31,216 nt of DNA. It comes from Pedobacter sp. UBA4863. GTDB taxonomy: Bacteria; Bacteroidota; Bacteroidia; Sphingobacteriales; Sphingobacteriaceae. Below are positions 6,528 through 13,554 of the stretch, piece after piece. The notes beneath the pieces were generated by a model that had not been told where the DNA came from, did not search any database, and saw nothing but the letters and a program-made list of their open reading frames with translations. The translations under genes were made by a program, and so were the position numbers. Within the stretch, counting starts at the first letter, position 1; every line of letters begins with the position of its first letter. The stretch spans positions 1 to 31,216 of the forward strand of contig NZ_DHDZ01000046.1 in assembly GCF_002399615.1 (NCBI RefSeq). Reading direction: 5' to 3'.

Positions 6528-6535
6528 TACATTTG
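6528..6535 (+). promoter_or_regulatory. -7 promoter element of fbaA
   Basis: TACATTTG matches the Bacteroidota -7 consensus TAnnTTTG, 65 bases upstream of the fbaA ATG. A matching -33 TTTG is not obvious at the expected spacing, so support is partial. Confidence 0.45.
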
Positions 6536-6600
6536 TGAACAAACACTGGTTGTTAGATTAAATTTCCTAACTTCGAAACAATAATAAAACTAAATATAAA

Positions 6601-7680
6601 ATGAGTTTAAAAGGCTACAAAGGCGTAATCCACGGTACTGCAGTACAAGAATTGTTTGAGCAGGCCAAAAAACATCAATTTGCACTTCCAGCAGTAAACG
6701 TAACAGGAACCAATACGATTAATGCGGTAATGGAAACTGCAAAGGCGGTAAATTCGCCGGTAATTATTCAACTATCAAACGGTGGTGCACAGTTTTATGC
6801 TGGTAAAACCTTAAATAACGATAACTTACAAGCTTGTGTACTGGGTGCAGTTTCGGCGGCTAAACACGTGCATTTGTTGGCAGAGCACTACGGTGTTGCG
6901 GTTATTTTACATACCGACCACGCTGCTAAAAAGCTGTTACCTTGGATTGATGGCTTGTTAGACCACGGAGAAAAATTCTTTGCCGAAACTGGCAAACCAT
7001 TGTTTTCGTCGCACATGTTGGATCTTTCTGAAGAACCAATTGAAGAAAACATTGAAATTTCTGCCAAATACTTAGAGCGCATGAAAAAGCTAGGTATGAC
7101 CATTGAAATTGAACTTGGTGTTACTGGCGGTGAAGAAGATGGTGTAGATAACAGCGATGTAGATAGCTCTAAATTATATACCCAACCAAGTGAAGTGGCT
7201 TACGCTTACGAAGAATTAAGCAAAGTGAGCAACCAATTTACGGTTGCTGCTGCTTTTGGTAACGTACATGGTGTTTATAAGCCAGGTAACGTAAAGTTGC
7301 AACCAATTATCTTGAAAAATTCTCAAGATTTTATTAAAGAGAAATATAGCTTAACTGCCGAGAAGCCAATTAATTTCGTTTTTCACGGTGGTTCTGGTTC
7401 TTCGCAAGAAGAAATTAGAGAGGCCATTTCTTATGGCGCTATTAAAATGAATATCGATACCGATTTGCAATGGGCTTTTTGGGACGGTATCTTAGGTTTC
7501 TACAAAAAGAACGAAGCTTATTTGCAAGGCCAAATTGGTAATCCTGATGGCGAAGATAAACCGAACAAGAAATTCTACGATCCACGTGTTTGGTTACGTA
7601 AATCGGAAGAAGCATTTGTTGCTCGTTTAAAAGTAGCTTTCGAAGATTTGAACTGTATCAATGCAAATGATAAATTATAA
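6601..7680 (+). CDS. fbaA: Class II fructose-bisphosphate aldolase
   Basis: This zinc enzyme of glycolysis and gluconeogenesis interconverts fructose 1,6-bisphosphate with glyceraldehyde 3-phosphate and dihydroxyacetone phosphate in the cytoplasm. It has 359 residues, the length of the class IIA (FbaA) group. HTDHAAKK supplies the catalytic Asp106 and zinc ligand His107. Later zinc and phosphate sites are EIELGVTGGEEDGVD, AAFGNVHGVYKPGN and FVFHGGSGSS, with NIDTDLQWAFWDG near the end. ATG at 6601 gives the canonical MSLKGYKGVI start. It is monocistronic: a -7 element lies upstream and a strong hairpin terminator follows 22 bases after the stop. Its product feeds the triose pool on which mgsA, also in this window, draws. 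Confidence 0.97.
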   Translation: MSLKGYKGVIHGTAVQELFEQAKKHQFALPAVNVTGTNTINAVMETAKAVNSPVIIQLSNGGAQFYAGKTLNNDNLQACVLGAVSAAKHVHLLAEHYGVAVILHTDHAAKKLLPWIDGLLDHGEKFFAETGKPLFSSHMLDLSEEPIEENIEISAKYLERMKKLGMTIEIELGVTGGEEDGVDNSDVDSSKLYTQPSEVAYAYEELSKVSNQFTVAAAFGNVHGVYKPGNVKLQPIILKNSQDFIKEKYSLTAEKPINFVFHGGSGSSQEEIREAISYGAIKMNIDTDLQWAFWDGILGFYKKNEAYLQGQIGNPDGEDKPNKKFYDPRVWLRKSEEAFVARLKVAFEDLNCINANDKL

Positions 7681-7702
7681 GTTTCAATAGCTGTATAAGA
7701 GA

Positions 7703-7733
7703 GCCATCCCGAAATGTAGGGATGGCTTTTTTT
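7703..7733 (+). terminator. Rho-independent terminator after fbaA
   Basis: GCCATCCC, loop GAAATGTA, GGGATGGC, then seven T: a textbook hairpin and U tract 22 bases after the fbaA stop. Confidence 0.9.
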
Positions 7734-7782
7734 GTGCTTTAAGTGTTGAAATTCCATAAATTTATATTCTAAAACTTAAAAC

Positions 7783-8265
7783 ATGAGCGAAAAAAATAAA
7801 ATGGGCTTGTTTGAACGATTTTCAAATGCCGCTACCAGATTTACAGGCAGTTCTCCGGCATTTATTACAGCGGTGGCCATTGTAGTAATCTGGGCTGTTT
7901 CTGGACCTATATTTAACTATTCGCAAACTTGGCAGCTGGTAATTAATACAGGTACCACTATTATTACCTTTTTAATGGTTTTCTTAATTCAAAAAGCGCA
8001 GAACAAAGATGGAAAAGCCATACAGCTGAAATTGAATGAGCTAATTGCTGCCCACGAAAAAGCCAGTAACAGAATGGTAGATATTGAAGATTTAACGGAA
8101 GAAGAACTAGACCAGCTACATCAGTTTTATGTTACCTTGTCAAGCTTGGCTAAGAAAGAAAATAACATTCACCGATCTCATTCTATTGATACTGCTAAAA
8201 AACGGCATAAGCAGAAACTACAACACCTAAATGAAATTAACCCAAATGAGGGCACCAATGCTTAG
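7783..8265 (+). CDS. Low-affinity iron permease family protein
   Basis: This 160-residue membrane protein matches the bacterial form of the low-affinity iron permease family (PF04120, related to yeast Fet4 by name). It has a short cytoplasmic start, two hydrophobic helices (about 25-47, FITAVAIVVIWAVSGPIF, and 53-71, INTGTTIITFLMVFLIQ), then a conserved QKAQNKDGKAIQLKLNELIAA-type segment. A charged, helical C-terminal tail follows, with an acidic stretch DIEDLTEEELDQL. The bacterial proteins are much shorter than Fet4, and iron transport by them is not firmly shown, so the name is by family only. It stands alone between the fbaA terminator and a convergent acyltransferase gene. Confidence 0.85.
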   Translation: MSEKNKMGLFERFSNAATRFTGSSPAFITAVAIVVIWAVSGPIFNYSQTWQLVINTGTTIITFLMVFLIQKAQNKDGKAIQLKLNELIAAHEKASNRMVDIEDLTEEELDQLHQFYVTLSSLAKKENNIHRSHSIDTAKKRHKQKLQHLNEINPNEGTNA

Positions 8266-8291
8266 CGTAGAAATATTTAACACAAAGTAGC

Positions 8292-8915
8292 TTAGCTTTC
8301 GTTCATCAGCGTTTGGAATTTTTCTACAAACTGCCCAACATGATAGCCATCGGCTAAGCCATGGTGTACATGTACAGCAACCGGCATTGTTTTAGCGCCA
8401 TCTTTTTCGGTTACTTTGCCCACAGAAATTTTAGGTGCACTGTCTGGAAAAGTGAAACTACGAGCATGAGATAATGAGGAGAAATCTATCCACGGAATGG
8501 CAGAAAAATGTATTTCGCTATTACCCGGTTTCGATGGTATTAAACCCTCGGTGTTTTGCACTTCTTGTATGGCTTTTTGGGCATTTGCGATAAATATATC
8601 TTCGTTGGTATGGTAATCGAAATAACCAAAACCAAACGTGCCATTTGCTCGGTTAATGGTTGTAGAAACATTCACTTGATCGTGAACTACCACCTCGTTG
8701 TTTAAAATTCGATAGTGAAACTCTTTGATTTGATTTACCGCTTTTAATGCTCTATACAAATAATACAGAAAAAATGATGCACCCTTCTCTTTGGCTTTGA
8801 TATAGGCTTTAGTGCAATCTATTTGCACCACTACACCAAAAAATGGCTCCTCAAATTTACTGAACAGTTCGAAATGGTGTCTGCGCTTCCAAGTTTGTAT
8901 ATCGATTTTTTTCAT
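8292..8915 (-). CDS. Chloramphenicol acetyltransferase-like protein (CatA fold)
   Basis: This is a 207-residue cytoplasmic acyltransferase of the trimeric CAT family. ATG 8915 (MKKIDIQTWKRR) is preferred over 8936 because family members start this way. Features include the early WKRRHHFELF motif, the FSAIPWIDFSSLSHAR block and the active-site signature HHGLADG at 184-190, in which the His acts as general base. These residues are present, so the enzyme could be active. Sequences of this type in environmental Bacteroidota are often annotated CatA without demonstrated chloramphenicol activity, so the substrate is uncertain. It converges with the iron permease gene. Codon use does not look foreign by eye. 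Confidence 0.85.
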   Translation of the reverse strand: MKKIDIQTWKRRHHFELFSKFEEPFFGVVVQIDCTKAYIKAKEKGASFFLYYLYRALKAVNQIKEFHYRILNNEVVVHDQVNVSTTINRANGTFGFGYFDYHTNEDIFIANAQKAIQEVQNTEGLIPSKPGNSEIHFSAIPWIDFSSLSHARSFTFPDSAPKISVGKVTEKDGAKTMPVAVHVHHGLADGYHVGQFVEKFQTLMNES

Positions 8916-8932
8916 GTTTGTTAAGTAGTTAA

Positions 8933-8993
8933 CCACAGATGTTCAGATTTGATTGTTTTAGGTGTTTATTAATCGATATCTGTGCATTGGTGG
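8933..8993. repeat. CCACAGAT palindromic element, copy 1
   Basis: CCACAGATGTTCAGAT and ATATCTGTGCATTGGTGG are diverged inverted arms, located in the gap between two minus-strand genes. A related copy lies at 24727-24783. Confidence 0.5.
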
Positions 8994-9002
8994 CCAAAGT
9001 TT

Positions 9003-9686
9003 TTATAACAAAGTAATTATCTGGTCAATGCTCGTTACCGAAACAAAGTTGGGGTGATTGATGGGTTCTTCATGCAATTCATGTATCCAAGTTACATGAT
9101 AAGGTACTTCTATCGCAAAAGCATTTAAGGCTAAAACTGGGATAATATCTGATTTGCGGGAGTTACCTACCATCAGAAAGTTTTCTGGCTTACAATCTAA
9201 ATGATTGATGAGCTTTTGGTAATGGCGAGGTTGTTTATCGCTCATAACTTCGATGTGATGAAAGTATTTTGCCAAACCAGACTTCTCTAATTTACGTTCT
9301 TGGTCTAATAAATCGCCTTTGGTGGCCATCACTAAACGATATTTGCCATGTAAATGTTGTAAGGTTTCTTCAATACCATCTAAAAGTATAATAGGTTTTT
9401 GGAGCAAACGATGGCCAATGTCGAATAGCTGATGGATTAATCTACTATCCACTTTGTTGCCCAGTTTAGCTGCTGTTTCTACCATACAGAGCATAAAACC
9501 TTTAATGCCATAACCGTACATTTTTAGGTTTTTCATCTCAATGTCGAACAAATCTTTGATGACTTCATTTTGTGGCAGATGGTTAAATAGTTGAGCAAAC
9601 TCCAATTCTGCTTCTCGAAAATAAGGTTCGTTTTCCCATAAAGTATCGTCGGCATCAAAGGCTATGGTTGTAATTTGGTTCTTCAT
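9003..9686 (-). CDS. HAD-superfamily hydrolase
   Basis: This 227-residue cytoplasmic HAD protein, probably a phosphatase, has motif I FDADDTLW with nucleophile D11 and acid/base D13. Motif II threonine is in MATKGD, and motif III/IV is the lysine region followed by GNSRKSDIIPVLALNAF. The helical cap between about residues 18 and 90 resembles the phosphoglycolate phosphatase-like subfamily. The substrate cannot be read from sequence. In motif IV the usual GDS is GNS, with the acidic residue placed later (SD), as seen in several subfamilies. Its neighbours give no functional clue. Confidence 0.85.
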   Translation of the reverse strand: MKNQITTIAFDADDTLWENEPYFREAELEFAQLFNHLPQNEVIKDLFDIEMKNLKMYGYGIKGFMLCMVETAAKLGNKVDSRLIHQLFDIGHRLLQKPIILLDGIEETLQHLHGKYRLVMATKGDLLDQERKLEKSGLAKYFHHIEVMSDKQPRHYQKLINHLDCKPENFLMVGNSRKSDIIPVLALNAFAIEVPYHVTWIHELHEEPINHPNFVSVTSIDQIITLL

Positions 9687-9779
9687 GGTGTGTTTTTCTT
9701 ACCGCAAAGTTGGCAGAAAAAGTTGCAACAAAAAAGAGTAAATGCGCTTATACGCAAATTGAGCGTTAACTTGCGAATG

Positions 9780-10289
9780 TTATTTTGCTTTTCTCCAGTT
9801 CCATGGAGGTATGGGCTTATTTTCTTGCCATAAACCAACCTTTTGCTTTCGGGCTTTTGCTTCTAAAACGGCATAAGTTTTATCGTTAGAGTATTTGGTG
9901 AAATGCCAAGCCATGCCTTGTTTAATCATTTCTTGGTTTACAATTTGCTTTTTAGCATTGATAATTACGGCAACCAACCTGCCATAGCGGTCGGTTTTTT
10001 GACTTTGTACAATTACTTGTTGGCCAAAACATAAATCTGATAAGGCTGTTTTTGCTTGCGTGCCAAAGGGCTGGTGCTTTCTTTTCTCCGGGCAATCGAT
10101 ATGTGCTAAACGTATTTTTATAGGTTGTTTTTGATACAGGATTTCCATGGTATCGCCATCAATAATTCGTATTACTTTGGCTGTAAACGTTTGGTTTTGT
10201 AATTGCTTTACCGATATGTTGTTGTTTTGTGCCGTAACCGAATTGGCCAGTAATAAAATAAACACAGCTATTAATCTTCCCATTTGCAT
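9780..10289 (-). CDS. Secreted thermonuclease (SNase-like)
   Basis: This 169-residue calcium-dependent nuclease homolog is exported by an N-terminal signal peptide (about 1-20, hydrophobic run LIAVFILLLANSVTAQ). The SNase domain shows IDGDTMEILY, IRLAHIDCPE with the catalytic Arg and Glu, FGTQAK, and TDRYGRLVA with the second catalytic Arg. All three catalytic positions of staphylococcal nuclease thus have counterparts. ATG at 10289 (or Met3 at 10283) overlaps the stop of the preceding small gene by 13-19 bases in another frame, which suggests coupled translation. A role in extracellular nucleic-acid degradation is inferred from the family. Confidence 0.9.
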   Translation of the reverse strand: MQMGRLIAVFILLLANSVTAQNNNISVKQLQNQTFTAKVIRIIDGDTMEILYQKQPIKIRLAHIDCPEKRKHQPFGTQAKTALSDLCFGQQVIVQSQKTDRYGRLVAVIINAKKQIVNQEMIKQGMAWHFTKYSNDKTYAVLEAKARKQKVGLWQENKPIPPWNWRKAK

Positions 10290-10486
10290 AAAGTTTTGCC
10301 TTCTTTTTTGGCTTTGTTTAAAGTAGTTTTAACGGTTTTATAATTGCAGTTGCTTAAGCCCCTACATTTAGCATTGTAATGAAACTTAGGTGCTTTACCG
10401 CCGCCGCAAATGTAAACTGTTTTATCGGTTTGAAATGTAAAAAATAGGAAGGAGAGCAGGAGGGGTATGGGGTTGTTTATTTCAAT
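10271..10486 (-). CDS. Small secreted Cys-rich protein without a normal start codon
   Basis: The frame is open from about 10501 to TAA 10271-10273 and reads a hydrophobic signal-like run (PIPLLLSFLFFTFQ), then VYICGGGKAPKFHYNAKCRG, then LSNCNYKTVKTTLNKAKKEG, then KTLCKWED. This Cys pattern (YICGG, KCRGL, NC, LCKWED) is typical of short Bacteroidota proteins often found beside nucleases, so the gene appears real. No in-frame ATG, GTG or TTG precedes the signal segment; ATT at 10486 is a conceivable start (71 residues), and a mutated start is the alternative. It lies between the disrupted ATPase gene and the thermonuclease and overlaps the latter. Confidence 0.6.
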   Translation of the reverse strand: MEINNPIPLLLSFLFFTFQTDKTVYICGGGKAPKFHYNAKCRGLSNCNYKTVKTTLNKAKKEGKTLCKWED

Positions 10487-10545
10487 TTTTTTATGGTGAA
10501 AGTTTTATCTTCCCGTTGTTTACAATTTTCAGCTGCTGATATATT

Positions 10546-11193
10546 TTATGCCATCAACCAATCTATTACATTTAGCTTTTGTATTCCTTTGTAGGTGCTT
10601 TCGGGCTCTACGTCCATTGTAAGTAAAGTTCGTTTGTTGTAATCTCTTATCAATTCAAACGGACGTATTTCCCGCTCAAATGTGCTTTGTTCTCTTGTAC
10701 TCCAGGCTACTTGGTAATACTCTCTGTCGCCTTGCGGAGTTTTTACTGCAAAATCAACTTCGGTATCATTTGCTTTGCCAATATACACTTCATTGCCCCG
10801 TCTTATCAGTTCCAAATAGACAATATTTTCCAAATTATGCCCTAAATCCAAGTTGGATTTTTCTCCAAGAAAAAATTTTTTGAATCCCAAATCAACGGTA
10901 TAATATTTTTCCTGTGTCATTAACAATTGTTTCCCCTTCACGTCAAAACGTTTTATTTTGTAAAACAGATAGCATTCTGTAAGGGCATCAATATAATTGC
11001 CAATCGTATTATGCGATATTTTTATTCCTGCCGATTGCAGCGTATTCGTGATTTTTTTAGGTGAAATTGTTGAACCAATTGCATCAAAAAGAAATGCCGT
11101 TGTTTTGTTGAAATATTCTTGGTTATGCCATTTATAACGTACCAATACGTCTTTTTGGATAATATTTTCTATGACTCCTTTTACATAATTCAA
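10546..11193 (-). pseudogene. AAA ATPase/DUF4143 protein, C-terminal fragment (IS-split)
   Basis: This is the C-terminal half of the gene interrupted by the IS982-type element. It contains the DUF4143 part: a winged-helix segment (ISHNTIGNYIDALTECYLFY) and a nuclease-like core with DLGFKKFFLG, NLENIVYLELIRRG and ADNTEVDF-like residues (KANDTEVDFAV). Joined at the duplicated target, the frame runs N-I-K-N-Y-V-K-G-V without a break, rebuilding a protein of about 400 residues. The apparent TTG start at 11193 is created by the IS edge and is unlikely to be used. The rest of the frame is intact, so the insertion is probably recent. Confidence 0.85.
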
Positions 11194-12112
11194 GTTGCTA
11201 GTTGAGCTTGTCTAATAAAAGACAAAGCTATGATGCATACTTTTGTTTTGCACACAAAAAACATTTATCATGCTTTGTCGATACAAAATTATAGGAATTT
11301 TCTGTTTAATTGATGATATTATGCAGGGTATCGGTCATAAAGAAGACATTCGTCGTAAAGTGAGCGACAGTGAAGTCCTTGTTACAGCCCTAATCTCGGC
11401 GACTAGTTTTTATGGAAACCATGTTTCTGCCATTGGTTTCATGAAGCAGTACGGATTTATCCCCAAGATGCTGGATACTAGCCGCTTCAATCGCAGGCTA
11501 CACCAGTTGGGACATTTGCTTTATGCCATTTTTGAACAGGTAAGCGCATATTTCAAGTATGTGCATTGTGAGCTCCGCTATATCATTGATTCTTTTCCGG
11601 TTCCTGTCTGTCATAATATCCGGATAGGTAGTTGCAAGATGATTTCAGAGAAAAAATGGCGGGGCTATACTGCCAGTATGCGCAATTACTTTTATGGGGT
11701 TAAGGTGCAATTGGTCACCACCAAGGACGGGCTTCCTATTGCTTTCCATTTCACGCCCGGAAAGACTGCCGATGTAAAGGCGCTCAACAAGATTATCGCA
11801 GGCCTGCCAGCTGAGGCAAGCCTGTATGCAGACAGTGCCTATACCGATTATGATATGGAAGATAAAGCCCTGAAAAACAATAGCGTGCTGATAAAGGCAC
11901 AAAGAAAAACCAACTCTAAAAGGCCTGATATCTATGAGTTGGAAAAAGAAAAACTCAAAATGAGAAAGCGTGTAGAGGTAACCATCAGCGATATTAAAAA
12001 ACTATTCCCAAGAACAATACATGCGGTTACTTTAGATGGATTCGTCATAAAATTGACCTTATTTATCTTCGGATTACAATTGAAAAAAATATTCAAAAAC
12101 TAGCAACTTACA
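11191..12112 (+). mobile_element. IS982-family insertion sequence
   Basis: The element is about 922 bp, bounded by inverted ends AAGTTGCTAGTT (11192-11203) and AACTAGCAACTT (about 12098-12109). The direct repeat TTACATAATT flanks it at 11181-11190 and 12113-12122, a target duplication of 8-10 bp (the last two bases may belong to the IS). It carries one transposase gene. It splits the ATPase gene in the opposite orientation. Confidence 0.9.
11270..12103 (+). CDS. IS982-family transposase
   Basis: This DDE transposase has 277 residues from ATG 11270 (MLCRYKIIGIF); a TTG at 11243 would add nine. Recognisable blocks are the N-terminal SDSEVLVTALISATSFYGNH, the first Asp region YIIDSFPVPVCHNIRIG that typifies IS982, then YGVKVQLVTTKDGLPIAFHF, the second Asp region ADSAYTDYDMED, and the Glu-containing EVTISDIKKLFPR. 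All catalytic acidic residues have candidates, so the enzyme may be active. The stop codon lies within the right terminal repeat. Confidence 0.9.
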   Translation: MLCRYKIIGIFCLIDDIMQGIGHKEDIRRKVSDSEVLVTALISATSFYGNHVSAIGFMKQYGFIPKMLDTSRFNRRLHQLGHLLYAIFEQVSAYFKYVHCELRYIIDSFPVPVCHNIRIGSCKMISEKKWRGYTASMRNYFYGVKVQLVTTKDGLPIAFHFTPGKTADVKALNKIIAGLPAEASLYADSAYTDYDMEDKALKNNSVLIKAQRKTNSKRPDIYELEKEKLKMRKRVEVTISDIKKLFPRTIHAVTLDGFVIKLTLFIFGLQLKKIFKN

Positions 12113-12680
12113 TTACATAATTTTTGATGTTATCCTCCGGTAATTCAATCGTTCCGGGCAATCCACCGTTTTGCATATATTTTAAAAACAGCAAATCGGT
12201 ACGGGAAATATCTTTTTGCGTAAGCAAATATTCTTTGAACGAAAACGGCAAAATATGAATAGCATAATATCTGCCTGTAAGCAAAGTGCCAAGTTCGCTG
12301 CTCAATAAATAGGCATTTGAACCGGTAACATATACATCTATATTTGGTTTTACGTATAAACCATCTACCAAACGCTCAAATTCTTTTACGTTTTGCACTT
12401 CATCTAAAAACACATAGCTTGGTTTGGATAAATCTAGTTGATTGATGATGTGATAATATAAACCCTCCAAATCATTGAGCCATTTGTGGTTTTCAAAATC
12501 CTCAAAATTGAGGAAAACAATTTGCTTGTTCTTTACACCTTGCATTTTCAGATAATCACAAAACATCTGCATCACGGTTGATTTTCCGCAACGTCTTACA
12601 CCTGTAAGCATCTTTATAAGGTTTTTATCCCTAAGTCCGATGAGTGTGTCTAAATAATCCTGTCTGACAACTTGTTTCAT
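12108..12680 (-). pseudogene. AAA ATPase/DUF4143 protein, N-terminal fragment (IS-split)
   Basis: This N-terminal AAA_14 domain (PF13173-like) has a Walker A GVRRCGKST at 27-35 and Walker B VFLDEVQ at 90-96, then the sensor-like TGSNAYLLSSELGTLLTGRY. The original coding sequence continues from Val189 (just before 12113) into the fragment ending at 10546; the present stop is supplied by the IS end. Intact members of this family are frequent, repeated and of unknown cellular role in Bacteria and Archaea. Promoter and operator-like sites upstream remain intact, so a truncated ATPase domain may still be made. Confidence 0.85.
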
Positions 12681-12691
12681 TATTTCTTTTT

Positions 12692-12727
12692 TAGACCAAA
12701 CTTAACAAAGCTATAGAGTTTGGTCTA
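12692..12727 (-). promoter_or_regulatory. Operator-like palindrome over ATPase promoter
   Basis: TAGACCAAACT (12692-12702) and AGTTTGGTCTA (12717-12727) are perfect 11-base inverted half-sites separated by 14 bases. The spacer contains, on the minus strand, TAGCTTTG (12713-12706), which fits the -7 consensus TAnnTTTG. A protein bound here would cover the promoter, so autoregulation or repression is likely. Confidence 0.6.
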
Positions 12728-12746
12728 TAAATATAATTAATTTTAT

Positions 12747-12782
12747 TAGACTAAACTATGTATTTATAAGAAGTTTGGTCTA
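12747..12782 (-). promoter_or_regulatory. Second operator-like palindrome, same geometry
   Basis: TAGACTAAACT (12747-12757) and AGTTTGGTCTA (12772-12782) again have 11-base half-sites with a 14-base spacer and one mismatch. It lies 19 bases from the first palindrome, giving a 55-base period. The duplicated geometry argues for cooperative binding of one regulator. Confidence 0.6.
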
Positions 12783-13221
12783 TATTTCATTTGAAATATG
12801 CAAAACTGGTTGGTTTTATCAAGTTTTGTTAAACTTAGTCGTTTTTTAAGTTTACGCTCCAAAGTGACCACTTTTCACGCCTAAAACTGTCCAGGCGGCT
12901 GGTTTTCAAGATTTTTAAACACCTCTAATATTGGGTAATGTCTTTTGTCGGGACAGGGGGCGAACGCCCTTTGTGGGTGTTTATACGGGCTAATAAAAAG
13001 AGGTTTGCCTCTCTAACGGAACGGCTGTTTCCGACTATCATAAAACTATAGCAGACCATTATTTGCTGCTGGTGGATAAAGAAAGATCGGTGTATTGGGA
13101 TTGGGATTGGAAAAGGGTACAAAGCTCAAAGGCTTTGAAATTGACCAGGCATGGAAAGTACCTGCGGAGAATTACTTATATTTGGTGTAGCTGTTCAGCC
13201 ATTCGCTATTACTCATGGCAG
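12783..13221. other. Gene-free stretch with small hairpins and decayed coding traces
   Basis: No intact gene is seen. GGGCGAACGCCC (near 12958), AGAGGTTTGCCTCT (near 13000) and CGGAACGGCTGTTTCCG (near 13018) are consecutive small hairpins resembling REP-type units. From about 13040 to 13200 the plus strand reads HYLLLVDKERSVYWDWDWKR in one frame and GFEIDQAWKVPAENYLYLV after a frame change, which looks like a decayed gene of unknown family. A short segment near 12860-12910 could be an IS remnant. None of these is firm. Confidence 0.35.
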
Positions 13222-13470
13222 CTAAGGGGGTGGCCACTTTGCCCCGAAATGAAGGGACTCTTTCTCCGTAATATACACTCCATCAGGCGAATTCAAATTG
13301 CCATAAAAAACAAAGTAATCCTTGTTTGGCATTTTTCTCTTTTCGTCAATCATTATTGCCGAAACATCTAAATCAAATGTACTTCCGGTTCCTTCGTTAG
13401 GATCCCAGCCTAGCCCAATGATCATTTTGCTTAGACCTATGTCAATTTTTGCCGTTATCGCATTGATGCT
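13222..13470 (-). pseudogene. TerD-family fragment
   Basis: The open frame from 13470 reads AKIDIGLSKMIIGLGWDPN, then STFDLDVSAIMIDEKRKMP, then DYFVFYGNLNSPDGVYITE, matching the N-terminal third of TerD-type calcium-binding, tellurium-resistance proteins (about 190 residues when complete). An initiating Met in the usual place is missing; the only ATG (13425) lies inside the domain. The sequence departs from the family after SPDGVY and stops at GAKWPPP. The acidic calcium-binding loops of the second half are therefore gone. It is a remnant without other ter genes nearby. Confidence 0.65.
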
Positions 13471-13500
13471 TTAAAAATAGTTAGTTATTTCTTTCTGTTT

Positions 13501-13516
13501 TTACGGAAAACCGTAA
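13501..13516. repeat. TTACGGRAAACCGTAA palindrome, copy 1
   Basis: TTACGGAAAACCGTAA is a 6-base-arm hairpin with an AAAA loop, 39 bases beyond the stop of the HsdR_N-like gene. A near-identical copy lies upstream of the same gene. Confidence 0.5.
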
Positions 13517-13554
13517 TCGCTTAAGAATTTTTGACCATTAAATTTCATCACCCA

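Noticed and set aside
12925..13371. Overlapping ORFs around 13000-13370
   Set aside because: They are antisense to each other and overlap a TerD fragment and hairpins, so they are at best decayed gene traces.
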